This document shows, one piece after another, positions 17,415 to 26,093 of a DNA stretch of 64,000 bases. Under the pieces are notes generated by a model. That model did not search any database. It saw nothing but the letters and a program-made list of their open reading frames with translations, and was not told where the DNA came from. The position numbers and the translations under genes were made by a program. Position 1 is the first letter of the stretch. Every line of letters starts with the position of its first letter. Source of the stretch: Timaviella obliquedivisa GSE-PSE-MK23-08B. GTDB taxonomy: Bacteria; Cyanobacteriota; Cyanobacteriia; Elainellales; Elainellaceae. The DNA lies in NCBI GenBank assembly GCA_019358855.1, contig JAHHII010000004.1:186001-250000 (forward strand), in the 5' to 3' direction.

Positions 17415-18446
17415 ATGCTGCGTAAAAACACGAGTGGAAGACAGCACTCTACTAGTGCACCTTGGCTTGGGCTTGAAAGATATTTACCTGAAATTTTGGC
17501 TATATTGATTTCAACTATGATCGGTATTTGCTATGGCTTAATTACGTTGCATTTCACCGATAACCAGTTTGATGCTACTACTTATGGTTTGTTCATTTCA
17601 GTCATTTTATCTTGCTTGACGCTACTCATTCAGCAAGTAAGAAGAGTTCCTCGTATTCAAGATATCTTACAAAGGATTCAACTTCAACAGGTTGAATTGA
17701 AAAGACTCATTGATGTTCTAAGCCTGGATGGGAATAGAGTTCATGAACTTAGGACACATCTATCATTTCTTAATGGTGCTATTAAAGCCGTAGGCTCTGA
17801 TGTTCTAGATAGCTATCTCGAAAGCATTAAGAAAACTGAGCATGGATTTGCCGTTGATGGTTCATTTTGGGCTTTAAAGAGTTACGAAAAACTATGGAGG
17901 TTCCTCGTCGCCGAGCAAAAAAAAATAGGTTCTGATCCCGATAAATGTTTAATCGCAAGAATTACGCATACAAACGATATAAATTTATGGATCCCTGAAA
18001 AGGAAATGAGATCTCGTGCTCTGCTGAGATATCAGAAGGAATTCATTGAAGCAGGCGGAAAAATTGTGAGAATTCTGATTGGCTCAGCAAAAGACATACG
18101 TCATCTAGAAGCAGAGGACTATAGACATGCTAAAAGGCTTATGGAAGAGAGTGGCGTAGAAGTGAAATATATTCCAAAAATGGGAGAGGATTACTCCTAT
18201 GATTTTATGTGGATCTCTAACAAGGATTATGTAGTTAAATGGTACTCTGGCGTGGGCGGACAAGCTCTGGATAAGTGTGAAATTCTTGACCAAGTTGATG
18301 AAACGATTATTGATATGTGGCGTTCACTGGCAGACAGAGCGGAGCATGAAGATAGCAAGATTTGGTCAATACCACCGGGAAGGTCGATTGACCAATATGA
18401 AGATGAGAGAGAACTTTTGGATCAGTACAGCCAAGACTCAATATGA
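17415..18446 (+). CDS. Unrecognised two-TM protein in an inserted AT-rich block
   Basis: 343 residues, no family recognised. Two hydrophobic helices lie near the N-terminus (about 29-48, ILAILISTMIGICYGLITLH, and 57-75). A basic helical stretch follows (about 78-125). The cytoplasmic-type domain (about 140-310) contains FWALKSYEKLWRFLVAEQKK, IARITHTNDINLWIPEKEMR and a strand-rich part around VKYIPKMGEDYSYDFMWISN. No HKD, kinase, nuclease or TIR motif is seen. The domain has the feel of a ligand- or lipid-binding effector, but that is a guess. The gene is clearly AT-richer than its neighbours and sits between the two remnants of a broken aminotransferase gene, on the opposite strand: strong signs of insertion. 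Confidence 0.7.
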   Translation: MLRKNTSGRQHSTSAPWLGLERYLPEILAILISTMIGICYGLITLHFTDNQFDATTYGLFISVILSCLTLLIQQVRRVPRIQDILQRIQLQQVELKRLIDVLSLDGNRVHELRTHLSFLNGAIKAVGSDVLDSYLESIKKTEHGFAVDGSFWALKSYEKLWRFLVAEQKKIGSDPDKCLIARITHTNDINLWIPEKEMRSRALLRYQKEFIEAGGKIVRILIGSAKDIRHLEAEDYRHAKRLMEESGVEVKYIPKMGEDYSYDFMWISNKDYVVKWYSGVGGQALDKCEILDQVDETIIDMWRSLADRAEHEDSKIWSIPPGRSIDQYEDERELLDQYSQDSI

Positions 18447-18574
18447 AGTTTTCTTTTCCTGCCCTAATTGACTAAGTAACATCGATCTGCCCCCTCAACC
18501 TCTTGGCCAAAGTGGGAAAGGAGCCTTAAACTCAAATCAATCTTAGATTAAAGTTTCAAAGCCCCTCTCCAATG

Positions 18575-18712
18575 AGCAGGGCTGATCTATTGATTAGAGG
18601 AAAACCTCATAACCCGCATTCTTGGGTTTGAGCTTATATGGGTGTCTACCGATACTCAACAGAAGGATAAGGAGCAGAGGTATTTTCCTTCTTTCAATAG
18701 ATCAGCCCTGCT
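18575..18712. mobile_element. 138-bp MITE with 17-19 bp perfect terminal inverted repeats
   Basis: AGCAGGGCTGATCTATTGA at 18575-18593 is repeated exactly in inverted form at 18694-18712. The flanks repeat directly: CTCCAATG stands just outside each end, and 12 identical bases (CTCTCCAATGAG) if the ends are read as CAGGG...CCCTG. The target was a copy of the palindromic AGCCCCTCTCC repeat, now split. A CAGGG end with an 8-10 bp duplication recalls the ISAs1 family, but no transposase is present. The surrounding gene-free stretch (18447-18937) otherwise holds only the aminotransferase N-terminal remnant. Confidence 0.85.
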
Positions 18713-18751
18713 CTCCAATGAGGGGTCTGAGGAAGAGGATGGGAAGATTTA

Positions 18752-18868
18752 TCAGTCAACCGACTTTCTAAATTCCTGTCCAGATTCTCCTGCCCTGGCT
18801 TCTCCCTGATCCATATCAGCAAACACATTGGACTGCACAAGTTGGAGGCGCTGGGCAAACTGGAGCAT
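18752..18868 (-). pseudogene. N-terminal fragment of the same aminotransferase
   Basis: On the minus strand an ATG at 18868 starts MLQFAQRLQLVQSNVFADMD, then QGEARAGESGQE. This is close to the recalled start (QFA.RL..LQSNVFADMD) of cyanobacterial LL-DAP-type aminotransferases. After ~32 residues similarity ends and a stop follows at 18752-18754. With the C-terminal remnant at 17103-17291 it indicates one gene broken by the intervening ~1.5 kb block. Confidence 0.75.
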
Positions 18869-18937
18869 AGTGACCTGATTTTACAAAAGCGGAGGTTTCA
18901 GTAGAATAGATTGATAGACTGCTCGATCAGCATAGGC

Positions 18938-19267
18938 TTAAGCAGGTAAATGAGTTGTCAAAAAGCTGCCAAGTTTGTCCTTATTCAAGGCTCCTTCTGA
19001 AGCTGCGAGGAGTTCTCCAGCTTTAATCAGGCGAAGAGCAGGAACGCCTTCTACTTGATATTTGGCGACGGTTTCAGGGTTAGGATCAATTTCCATTTTA
19101 ACAATCTTGAGGCGATCGCCATATTCTGCCGCCGCCCAATCTACAGAAGGAGCCATCAGGCGGCAAGGACCACACCAAGAAGCCCAAAAATAAACCAAAA
19201 CGGGTGGGTTAGCGCTGAGTACCTCGTTAGTGAACTCGGCATCGGTGATAGTCAGCACTTTACTCAT
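18938..19267 (-). CDS. trxA: Thioredoxin family protein
   Basis: 109 residues, the length of a classical thioredoxin. The active site WASWCGPCRLMAP is at about residues 28-40. The cis-Pro loop is seen in EGVPALRLIKAGE (Pro ~76). It reduces protein disulphides in the cytoplasm, including Calvin-cycle enzymes in cyanobacteria. Cyanobacteria have several thioredoxins and I cannot assign the isoform, so the symbol is the generic family name. A terminator-like hairpin separates it from vipp1 upstream. Confidence 0.85.
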   Translation of the reverse strand: MSKVLTITDAEFTNEVLSANPPVLVYFWASWCGPCRLMAPSVDWAAAEYGDRLKIVKMEIDPNPETVAKYQVEGVPALRLIKAGELLAASEGALNKDKLGSFLTTHLPA

Positions 19268-19311
19268 GGTTAAAATTAGGACAAAAATTACTACCTCCTA
19301 GTTTAAAGCAG

Positions 19312-19346
19312 AAGCCCCCCGGCTCTTAAAAAAGTCGGAGGGCTTT
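19312..19346 (-). terminator. Hairpin terminator between vipp1 and the thioredoxin gene
   Basis: AAGCCCCCCGGCT and AGTCGGAGGGCTTT form an 11-12 bp stem with a short A-rich loop, 40 bases after the vipp1 stop. On the minus strand it is followed by TTCTGCTTT, a weak U-tract. It probably ends vipp1 transcription, so the thioredoxin gene has its own promoter. Confidence 0.55.
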
Positions 19347-19385
19347 GATGTGAGATTGAGGTTTAAATTCTGAAATCCAAAATTG

Positions 19386-20189
19386 CTAGAGTTGGTCAAG
19401 CTGCCGCTTCAAATCTTCTAATTCGGCATCCACAACCGCATCTTTGGGCGCAGCAGGTGTACTAGTTGTCGATGCACCAGATGCACCCGCAGTCGCACCC
19501 GCAGGCAGCGCTTGGTTAGAGGAAGATGAACCCGTCAAAAGCTGTGCTTTCATAGCTTCTAGCTCGTCATCCACATCCCCACCCGACTCTAATGCTGCAA
19601 ACTGGCTTTCCAAATCAGCTCCTGCAATTTCAGCCGCTGCTTGTCCACGGGCTTCCATTTGCAAGACTTTTTCTTCCATGCGCTCGAACGCACCCATTGC
19701 CGTACTAGTGCCCAATGCGCCAACAGCCGACTGAAGCTGTTCATTAGCTTTAGCGGCTTGCGCTCTGGCTTTGAGCATATCTTTCTTGGTCTTTGCCTCA
19801 GAAATCTTGCTTTCTAAACCTATTAAGTTGCGCTTGAGGGTATCGACTGTGCCAGATTGTTGGTCAAGCTGGGCTTTGATGGCAGCAGCGGTTTCCGACT
19901 GAACTTTTTTGCGGCTAAGGGCTTCTCGTGCCAGGTTCTCGTCGCCTTTTTGGAGGGCTAACTGCGCCCGTTGTTGCCAGTTGTTTGCTTCGGTTTGCGC
20001 TTGGTTTGACTGCTGCTGCATTCGCTTTTGACTGGCGATCGCGCTGGCAACTGCCATCCGCAATTGCACCAAGTCTTCCTGCATATCAATAATGGCTTGA
20101 TCGAGAATTTTGGCTGGATCTTCAGCAGCACTGACGGCAGCGTTAAGATTCGATCGGACGACGCGGCTAACACGGTCAAATAATCCCAT
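19386..20189 (-). CDS. vipp1: VIPP1/IM30 (PspA family) thylakoid membrane protein
   Basis: 267 residues. The N-terminal amphipathic helix (MGLFDRVSRVVRSNLNAAVS) and PspA core with long coiled coil (AEDPAKILDQAIIDMQEDLV) are clear. After the core comes a Gly/Ala/Ser linker and a separate short C-terminal helix (VVDAELEDLKRQLDQL). That extension separates VIPP1 from plain PspA. VIPP1 forms ESCRT-III-like rings and is needed for thylakoid biogenesis and repair. A ribosome site GGAAGAT precedes the ATG. Confidence 0.9.
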   Translation of the reverse strand: MGLFDRVSRVVRSNLNAAVSAAEDPAKILDQAIIDMQEDLVQLRMAVASAIASQKRMQQQSNQAQTEANNWQQRAQLALQKGDENLAREALSRKKVQSETAAAIKAQLDQQSGTVDTLKRNLIGLESKISEAKTKKDMLKARAQAAKANEQLQSAVGALGTSTAMGAFERMEEKVLQMEARGQAAAEIAGADLESQFAALESGGDVDDELEAMKAQLLTGSSSSNQALPAGATAGASGASTTSTPAAPKDAVVDAELEDLKRQLDQL

Positions 20190-20354
20190 GACTATCTTCC
20201 TTTTAAGGGTGTGAAGTGAGAGGGTTTAAGCTTTGTCCTTAGTCTTAGCATAGGTTTTGCTAGCCAGAGAACAAGTTTAAAGGTTGTGGCGCTTTGCCTT
20301 ACCTGAACATTCTACGAATTTAAAGGGGCGATCGCTGCAAACCAAAGATTGACT

Positions 20355-21131
20355 CTACCAATAAGTCAATGATTTCAGGGCAAACTGGGGCAGCGCCATC
20401 ATTCGCCGCCAGCGCCAAGGCTCTTGATAAAGTCGGTAAGTCCACTCTAGGTTATTGTTACGGAGCCAGCCGGGGGCGCGATCTTTGCTGCCTGCCCAAA
20501 TATCAAAACTGCCGCCTACGCCAATCCAAATGGCATTGGGGCAAATGTGGCGGTGTTCAGCAATCCAAAATTCTTGCCGAGGTACGCCTAGCCCTACGAG
20601 GATAATGCGGGGCTGAAGCTCGGCTAGGGTTTGTAGAAGCTGGGGTTGTTCGGCGGGGGTGATATAGCCGTTTTGGGTACCTACGATCGCTACTCCCGGC
20701 GCTCGTCTTTGCCATTCTACTGCTGCTGCCTCGCTGACTCCGGGCGCACCACCGTAGAAGAAAATAGGACAAGGCGCAAGTTCGGGCGACCCTTGCGGTA
20801 TCTGCGAAGCAGCGCGCGTTAACAGCATTTCGGCTAACTCAATTCCAGGACATCGGTTTACCAATTTGCCGCGCAACCTCAGGTAAAACACTACGCCTGC
20901 CCCATCAGGAATGACCAACTCGGCTTGACGAATCACAGTTGCCAGGGCTTCGTCTTGTTCTGCTTGCATCGCCATTTCAGCATTGAGCGTGACAATATGC
21001 ACACCCTTTTTTTGCTGCAATTGGGATAGGAGCCAGTCTACATAGTTGGATTGTAGATGCACAGGCAGCCCCATGACAGAGGCTTGGGGTGGTAGTGAAG
21101 GGAGCGATCGGGGCATGGCTTTCTTTAACAT
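20355..21131 (-). CDS. WecG/TagA/CpsF family glycosyltransferase
   Basis: 258 residues from the ATG at 21131; a GTG precedes it at 21134. Family motifs are present: HIVTLNAEMAMQAEQDEAL, the acidic LVIPDGAGVVFYLRLRG, GVSEAAAVEWQRRAPGVAIV, and ILVGLGVPRQEFWIAEHR near 180-197. GT26 enzymes add N-acetylmannosaminuronate or similar sugars to lipid-linked intermediates in exopolysaccharide or teichoic-acid synthesis. The acceptor here is unknown, and no other polysaccharide gene is adjacent. Confidence 0.88.
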   Translation of the reverse strand: MLKKAMPRSLPSLPPQASVMGLPVHLQSNYVDWLLSQLQQKKGVHIVTLNAEMAMQAEQDEALATVIRQAELVIPDGAGVVFYLRLRGKLVNRCPGIELAEMLLTRAASQIPQGSPELAPCPIFFYGGAPGVSEAAAVEWQRRAPGVAIVGTQNGYITPAEQPQLLQTLAELQPRIILVGLGVPRQEFWIAEHRHICPNAIWIGVGGSFDIWAGSKDRAPGWLRNNNLEWTYRLYQEPWRWRRMMALPQFALKSLTYW

Positions 21132-21221
21132 CACATAACGCCATTCATTATAAAGAGCGAGTGTTCTCTATAAACCAATTCTTAGTAGACTCGCTTATTA
21201 GAGACTCTTTACTGTCACTGT

Positions 21222-21623
21222 TTACCAAATTGTTTCAACACTAGACATTTGAATTTTGCGATCGCGACTAATCAGCGGCAACCTCAAAAAAAGCGCTGTC
21301 GCCGCGATAATCCGATCAGGCAAGTCTGGAACCTGCGATCGCTCCACCTGTTGCATCGCCTGAGCAACATATTTGTCAAATGGGATCTCCACGAATAAGC
21401 CATATTCACTGTCTACCTCGCTCAATAGCCGTGTCAGTGTAGTCCTATCAATTCGTTCCTTTTCGCCAAGATAAACAATTTCTGCCAAGGTGATGGATGA
21501 GAAAGCAACTTGGTTACCCTCGAACGCAATTTGCTCAATTAGATTACGAGCAGTTATAGAAAGACGCGGGTCTGCAAATAGGTACCAAATAACAGCATGA
21601 GTATCAAGAACAAGTCGTGGCAT
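21222..21623 (-). CDS. PIN-domain toxin (VapC-like)
   Basis: 133 residues from the ATG at 21623 (MPRLVLDTHAVIWYLFADPR). PIN acidic residues are visible: LVLDTHAV (first Asp), the middle Glu of FSSITLAEIVYL, and VPDLPDRIIAATAL with its Asp pair. They form a metal-dependent RNase site. Its ATG shares a base with the TGA of the antitoxin (TGATG), the usual arrangement of such pairs. Probably an RNase neutralised by the upstream partner. Confidence 0.88.
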   Translation of the reverse strand: MPRLVLDTHAVIWYLFADPRLSITARNLIEQIAFEGNQVAFSSITLAEIVYLGEKERIDRTTLTRLLSEVDSEYGLFVEIPFDKYVAQAMQQVERSQVPDLPDRIIAATALFLRLPLISRDRKIQMSSVETIW

Positions 21624-21853
21624 CAAAAATCTTCCCTCGGAAAGTTCGCCCACTCTTCCTGCCGAACTTGCTCAATCTCATCCGCTGAGGGTGCACCTCC
21701 TAAGTCGGCACACAGTCCCCACAGAGATTTCCGAGGACTAACCTTATCTGTCGTTAGCTCTCGCTCAATTTCAGGGGCAACTCGCTCAATTAACCGGACT
21801 TTATCTATTAAGGAAAGCTGCTTGACCTGGTTTAGCACTTCTTCCAAAGTCAC
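21623..21853 (-). CDS. Antitoxin partner of the PIN toxin
   Basis: 76 residues from a GTG start (MTLEEVLNQVKQLSLIDKVR). It has a helical N-terminal part (LIERVAPEIERELTTDKV) and a tail that could wrap the toxin (ADEIEQVRQEEWANFPREDF). Such cyanobacterial antitoxins lack an obvious DNA-binding motif. It is upstream of the toxin and overlaps it by one base. The function is inferred from this pairing. Confidence 0.75.
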   Translation of the reverse strand: MTLEEVLNQVKQLSLIDKVRLIERVAPEIERELTTDKVSPRKSLWGLCADLGGAPSADEIEQVRQEEWANFPREDF

Positions 21854-21934
21854 AGATTTTGTCCCAATTCATAAGGTTTCAACAACTTCTATCATTATGG
21901 TGTAGAGATTAAGTATTTCCATAGCCTCTTTGCC

Positions 21935-24847
21935 ATGCCCCTCGACTCTTCTGCCCCCAAGCTCATTCTGATTGATGGGCATTCTCTTGCTTTTCGCTCG
22001 TATTATGCCCATGCCAAAGGGCGAGACGGTGGGCTGAGAACTTCGACGGGTATTCCTACGAGCGTTTCCTACGGTTTTCTCAAATCTTTGCTCGATACGT
22101 TGGATCAAGAAAAGCCGGAATATGTGGCGATCGCTTTCGACCTGAGCGACCCAACATTTCGTCACGAAGCCGACGAAACCTACAAGGCAGGCAGGGCAGA
22201 AACGCCAGAGGATTTTATTCCCGATATTCTGAACCTTCAGGAAATTTTGACGGCGCTCAATTTGCCTGTGTTGAAGCTGTCGGGCTATGAGGCAGACGAT
22301 ATTATTGGCACGTTGGCAACCCAGGCTAAAGCGATCGGGATGCGGGTGCAGATTTTATCGGGCGATCGGGATTTGTTTCAACTGGTCGATCCTGAAGGAC
22401 TGGTGACGGTGCTTTATCTCAGCACTAGCTATGGCAAAGGCACACCCCCACCCAAGGAATTTGGGACTGAGGAAGTGACCCTGAAGATGAGCGTTTCGCC
22501 GTCTCAAATTGTGGATTACAAAGCATTATGTGGCGATGCATCGGATAATATTCCGGGCGTGCGCGGCATTGGTGACAAAACAGCGGTGCAGTTGTTGAAG
22601 ACCTACGGCTCGTTGGAGAAAATTTATGAGTCGTTGGATAAAATCAAGGGCGCTGTTAAAACCAAGCTGGAAGACGGCAAGGACATGGCGCGGCATTCAC
22701 AATACATGGCGCAAATTCATTTAGATGTGCCGATCGCTGCCAACATAGAAGACTTTCGACTCAAGGGTTTTGATGCCGATGCCGTAGTGCCGCTGTTGGA
22801 GAAACTAGAGTTCAAGCTTTTCCTCAGCAAAATTAATCAGTTGCAGCATCAATTTGGGGGCGAAGTTGCCCCAGAGCTTCTGACTCCTGCTCCTCAGCCC
22901 GATCGCCAGAAAGTTGTGCCGATTTTTGAAGGGGGCGACACCTGGTTTTTTAGTGCAGAAGAGACTAAAACCAGCCAGCGGATGACTGAAGCGGCGATCG
23001 TGCCTCAAATTATTGATACGCCTACCAAGCTGGCTGAACTGGTAGAACGCCTGAAAACTCATCGAGATGCAGTTTCGCCTGTGGCGTGGGACACGGAGAC
23101 AACTGCTCTAGAGCCGCGAAATGCTGCTTTGGTGGGCATTGGTTGCTGCTGGGGAGCAGGCTTAAGCGATATGGCGTATATTCCTACGGGGCATCAGGTT
23201 GGAAAAAATCTAGAACTGGCGATCGTGCTGGAAGCGCTGCGCCCCATTTTAGAAAGTACGGACTATCCCAAATCACTGCAAAATGCCAAGTTCGATCGCC
23301 GAGTCTTGCATTTTCAAGGCATTGAGCTTCAGGGCGTGGTGTTCGACACGATGCTGGCTAGCTATGTGCTGAATCCTGAGGCAAAGCATGGCTTGAGCGA
23401 ACTAGGATTGCGCTATTTAGAGTTTTCGTCCCAAAGCTATGTAGACTTAGTGCCCAAGGGTAAAAACATTGCAGATATTGCTATCTCGGCTGTGGCACAT
23501 TACTGCGGCATGGATGTGCATTTTACTTACCAACTGGTCGGCAAAATGCTGGCAGAGCTAGAAGAGGCACCAGAACTCTATGCCTTGCTGTTAGAGGTAG
23601 AGCTTGCTTTGGAGCCCGTTTTGGCGGCAATGGAAAATCGGGGCATTCGGATAGATCAGGCATATTTAAAGGAATTTTCTAAGCGGTTAGAGATTGATTT
23701 GCAGGCGATCGAGAAACGGGCATATGGGGCGGCAGGGAAAGAATTTAACCTTAGCTCACCCAAGCAACTGAGCGAACTATTATTCGACACGCTGAAACTT
23801 GATCTGGGAAAATCTCGCAAAACTAAAACGGGCTATTCCACCGATGCGGCTGTCTTAGAAAAACTACAGGGCGATCATCCCGTCATTGATGAAATTTTAG
23901 AGCACCGCACGCTGACTAAACTGAAATCTACCTACGTCGATGCCTTGCCCCAGTTAGTGCGTTCAGACACAGTACGGGTTCATACTGACTTCAACCAGGC
24001 GGTTACCTCAACAGGGCGGCTGTCATCCTCTGACCCTAACTTACAAAATATTCCGATTCGCACAGCATTTAGCCGCCAAATTCGGGCTGCCTTTATTCCA
24101 GAATCAGGTTGGCTGATGGTGGCTGCCGATTATTCCCAAATTGAACTGCGCATCTTAGCGCATCTGAGCCAAGAGCCTGTGTTGTTGGAGGCATATCGCA
24201 ACCATGATGATGTCCATGCCATTACCGCCAAGCTGATCTTCGAGAAGGACGAGATTACTGCCGAGGAGCGACGGTTTGGTAAGGTCATCAACTTTGGCGT
24301 GATTTATGGCATGGGGGCACAGCGGTTTGCGCGGGAAGTAGGAGTTGGGAAAAACGAGGCAAAGATCTTTATCGATCGCTTCAACGAGCGTTACTCTGGT
24401 ATTTTTCACTATCTCCAGCGAATGCAGCAAGAGGCGATCGCGTTGGGCTACGTCACCACGATCAAAGGACGGCGGCGGTATTTCAACTTCAACAGCGAAA
24501 GCCTCAGACAACTTAAAGGCTCTGACCCTAATAGCATTAATCTCGAGCGCTTAAAACTGCGCGACCAGTACGATGCCCAAATGCTGCGCCAAGCCGCCAA
24601 CGCTCCTATTCAAGGCTCCAGCGCCGACATTATTAAGATCGCCATGGTGCGGCTGCACGAAATCCTCAAGCCGTACCAGGCAAAGCTCTTGCTGCAAGTG
24701 CATGATGAACTGGTGTTTGAAGTGCCGTCCGATGAATGGGAAATCTTACAACCTCAAATTAAAACCACCATGGAAGCGGCGGCAGAATTGAGTGTACCGC
24801 TGTTAGTCGAGATAGGTGCTGGAGAGAATTGGATGGTAGCAAAGTAG
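21935..24847 (+). CDS. polA: DNA polymerase I
   Basis: 970 residues with all three domains. The 5'-3' exonuclease (residues 1-290) has LILIDGHSLAFRSYYA and LSGDRDLFQLV. The 3'-5' exonuclease (about 350-550) keeps its acidic start (AWDTETTALE) and the NAKFDRRVLHFQGI motif, so proofreading is probably intact. The polymerase domain has MVAADYSQIELRILAHLSQE (motif A), RRFGKVINFGVIYGMGAQ (motif B) and LLLQVHDELVFEVPSDE (motif C). PolA fills gaps in repair and removes Okazaki primers. The upstream toxin-antitoxin pair is divergent. Confidence 0.97.
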   Translation: MPLDSSAPKLILIDGHSLAFRSYYAHAKGRDGGLRTSTGIPTSVSYGFLKSLLDTLDQEKPEYVAIAFDLSDPTFRHEADETYKAGRAETPEDFIPDILNLQEILTALNLPVLKLSGYEADDIIGTLATQAKAIGMRVQILSGDRDLFQLVDPEGLVTVLYLSTSYGKGTPPPKEFGTEEVTLKMSVSPSQIVDYKALCGDASDNIPGVRGIGDKTAVQLLKTYGSLEKIYESLDKIKGAVKTKLEDGKDMARHSQYMAQIHLDVPIAANIEDFRLKGFDADAVVPLLEKLEFKLFLSKINQLQHQFGGEVAPELLTPAPQPDRQKVVPIFEGGDTWFFSAEETKTSQRMTEAAIVPQIIDTPTKLAELVERLKTHRDAVSPVAWDTETTALEPRNAALVGIGCCWGAGLSDMAYIPTGHQVGKNLELAIVLEALRPILESTDYPKSLQNAKFDRRVLHFQGIELQGVVFDTMLASYVLNPEAKHGLSELGLRYLEFSSQSYVDLVPKGKNIADIAISAVAHYCGMDVHFTYQLVGKMLAELEEAPELYALLLEVELALEPVLAAMENRGIRIDQAYLKEFSKRLEIDLQAIEKRAYGAAGKEFNLSSPKQLSELLFDTLKLDLGKSRKTKTGYSTDAAVLEKLQGDHPVIDEILEHRTLTKLKSTYVDALPQLVRSDTVRVHTDFNQAVTSTGRLSSSDPNLQNIPIRTAFSRQIRAAFIPESGWLMVAADYSQIELRILAHLSQEPVLLEAYRNHDDVHAITAKLIFEKDEITAEERRFGKVINFGVIYGMGAQRFAREVGVGKNEAKIFIDRFNERYSGIFHYLQRMQQEAIALGYVTTIKGRRRYFNFNSESLRQLKGSDPNSINLERLKLRDQYDAQMLRQAANAPIQGSSADIIKIAMVRLHEILKPYQAKLLLQVHDELVFEVPSDEWEILQPQIKTTMEAAAELSVPLLVEIGAGENWMVAK

Positions 24848-24973
24848 AATTTCAAAAACAGTTGAGACTTCTGAAAGCGATCGAGATTCACTTCCCTTTG
24901 GCACAAGTCTGATGAATCCCGTCGTACTTTATTAAATCAGATCGCTAGGATTGACCCGATCGCGACGATGGAC

Positions 24974-25414
24974 TCACCACTTTTTGTAGGGTAGAAATTT
25001 ACCATTCATAGTAACTTTGACCCGATCGCCCTTGGGGTCTTCTTCCTTCTCAATATCCAAGGTGAAGTCGATCGCGCTCATGATCCCATCACCAAACTTT
25101 TCATGAATGATTGCCTTCATCGGCATTCCATAGACTTGCATGATTTCATAAAATCGGTAAAGGAGCGGGTCTGTGGGCACTACTCCCCCCAAGCCTTTAA
25201 CCCCAGAAGTCATTAAAGGCTCCACCAGTTCAGCGCCTAAGCCTAGGAACGACAGCAGCTTAGTGGCTTCATCTTCTGAAGCGATCGCTTGCCCATAAAA
25301 CAAAGCTGCAATCCAAACCTCATCTCGCCCTATCACCGTTTCAAGATCAGCAAAACTCAGCCCCTTAGCTTTTTTTGCATCTAAAAGCGTTTGGGTCATT
25401 TCTAAAGTGTTCAT
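24974..25414 (-). CDS. cynS: Cyanate hydratase (cyanase)
   Basis: 146 residues from the ATG at 25414 ([20 protein letters not shown]), which aligns with the usual start better than the frame's upstream codon. Cyanase turns cyanate and bicarbonate into ammonia and CO2. The catalytic Arg and Glu are in [14 protein letters not shown] and the catalytic Ser in [15 protein letters not shown]. The N-terminal helix-turn-helix-like domain ([20 protein letters not shown]) and the C-terminal GKFLPYKKW match the family. No cyanate transporter genes (cynABD) lie beside it. Confidence 0.95.
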   Translation of the reverse strand: MNTLEMTQTLLDAKKAKGLSFADLETVIGRDEVWIAALFYGQAIASEDEATKLLSFLGLGAELVEPLMTSGVKGLGGVVPTDPLLYRFYEIMQVYGMPMKAIIHEKFGDGIMSAIDFTLDIEKEEDPKGDRVKVTMNGKFLPYKKW

Positions 25415-25510
25415 AACCAACCTAAAGCACATCGGCTTCAGTGTGCCAGAAGTTTAGCGTTTCGATTTGTTGCTAATGAACAAATTTTTTGGAATCAACC
25501 GGAGAGAAGA

Positions 25511-25547
25511 ATGCTTCAGCGAAAAGCATACTGAGAGGCTTGAGCCT
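25511..25547 (+). promoter_or_regulatory. Two small hairpins in the leader of the PPC-domain gene
   Basis: ATGCTT/AAGCAT (25511-25516 and 25524-25529) and AGGCT/AGCCT (25536-25540 and 25543-25547) form adjacent stem-loops 40-76 bases before the ATG at 25587. They could be a structured 5' leader. No riboswitch class is recognised. Confidence 0.35.
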
Positions 25548-25586
25548 AAAGCTCCTTAGCCCGAAGATCTTTTGCAAAAAAAACAA

Positions 25587-25961
25587 ATGTATCAAGACCT
25601 TGCCGGAAACACCCCCACCCAAGCCTATAACTTGGGTAGCCCGATAACTGCCCAATTTAGAAGTACAGTAAAAACCGCGTTCGTCGGCACGAATGATCCA
25701 GTAGATTTCTATCGCTTTACCTTAACGAGATCCAGCAGTATTTCCCTTTCCCTGCGCAACCGAAATCAAGGAAACGCTGATCTTCAGCTTTTAAACCAGC
25801 CAAGGAAAGTACTTTTCTCTTCGCAAAAAGGTAGCCAGCAGCGCGATACTATTACGGCTGAACTGGCAGAGGGAACGTACTATATTCGCGTTTTTCCTCG
25901 AAAAGGCGATGTAACATATCAGTTAATTTTGGCGATCGCCCAGAAGTTTTTGCCAACCTAG
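25587..25961 (+). CDS. Small protein made of one pre-peptidase C-terminal (PPC) domain
   Basis: 124 residues from the ATG at 25587 (MYQDLAGNTPTQAYNLGSPI). Nearly all of it is one PPC beta-sandwich, with NDPVDFYRFTLTRSSSISLS, DLQLLNQPRKVLFSS and ELAEGTYYIRVFPRKGDVTY. PPC domains usually end secreted proteases or calcium-rich surface proteins. No signal peptide and no protease domain are present. It is either a stand-alone PPC protein or the tail of a lost larger gene. A related protein with three such domains is at 28474-29607. Confidence 0.75.
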   Translation: MYQDLAGNTPTQAYNLGSPITAQFRSTVKTAFVGTNDPVDFYRFTLTRSSSISLSLRNRNQGNADLQLLNQPRKVLFSSQKGSQQRDTITAELAEGTYYIRVFPRKGDVTYQLILAIAQKFLPT

Positions 25962-26093
25962 CCTGCTAAGACTCTGGGGCGTGTTTTATTTCTGATCCTG
26001 CTTAGCAAGGGCGATTTGAAGCCTGTCTCTTCAAATTCCGCTAACCGACCAAGTCCTGTTAACCTGAGAATAATCAGCACTTTTGTTTGCCCC

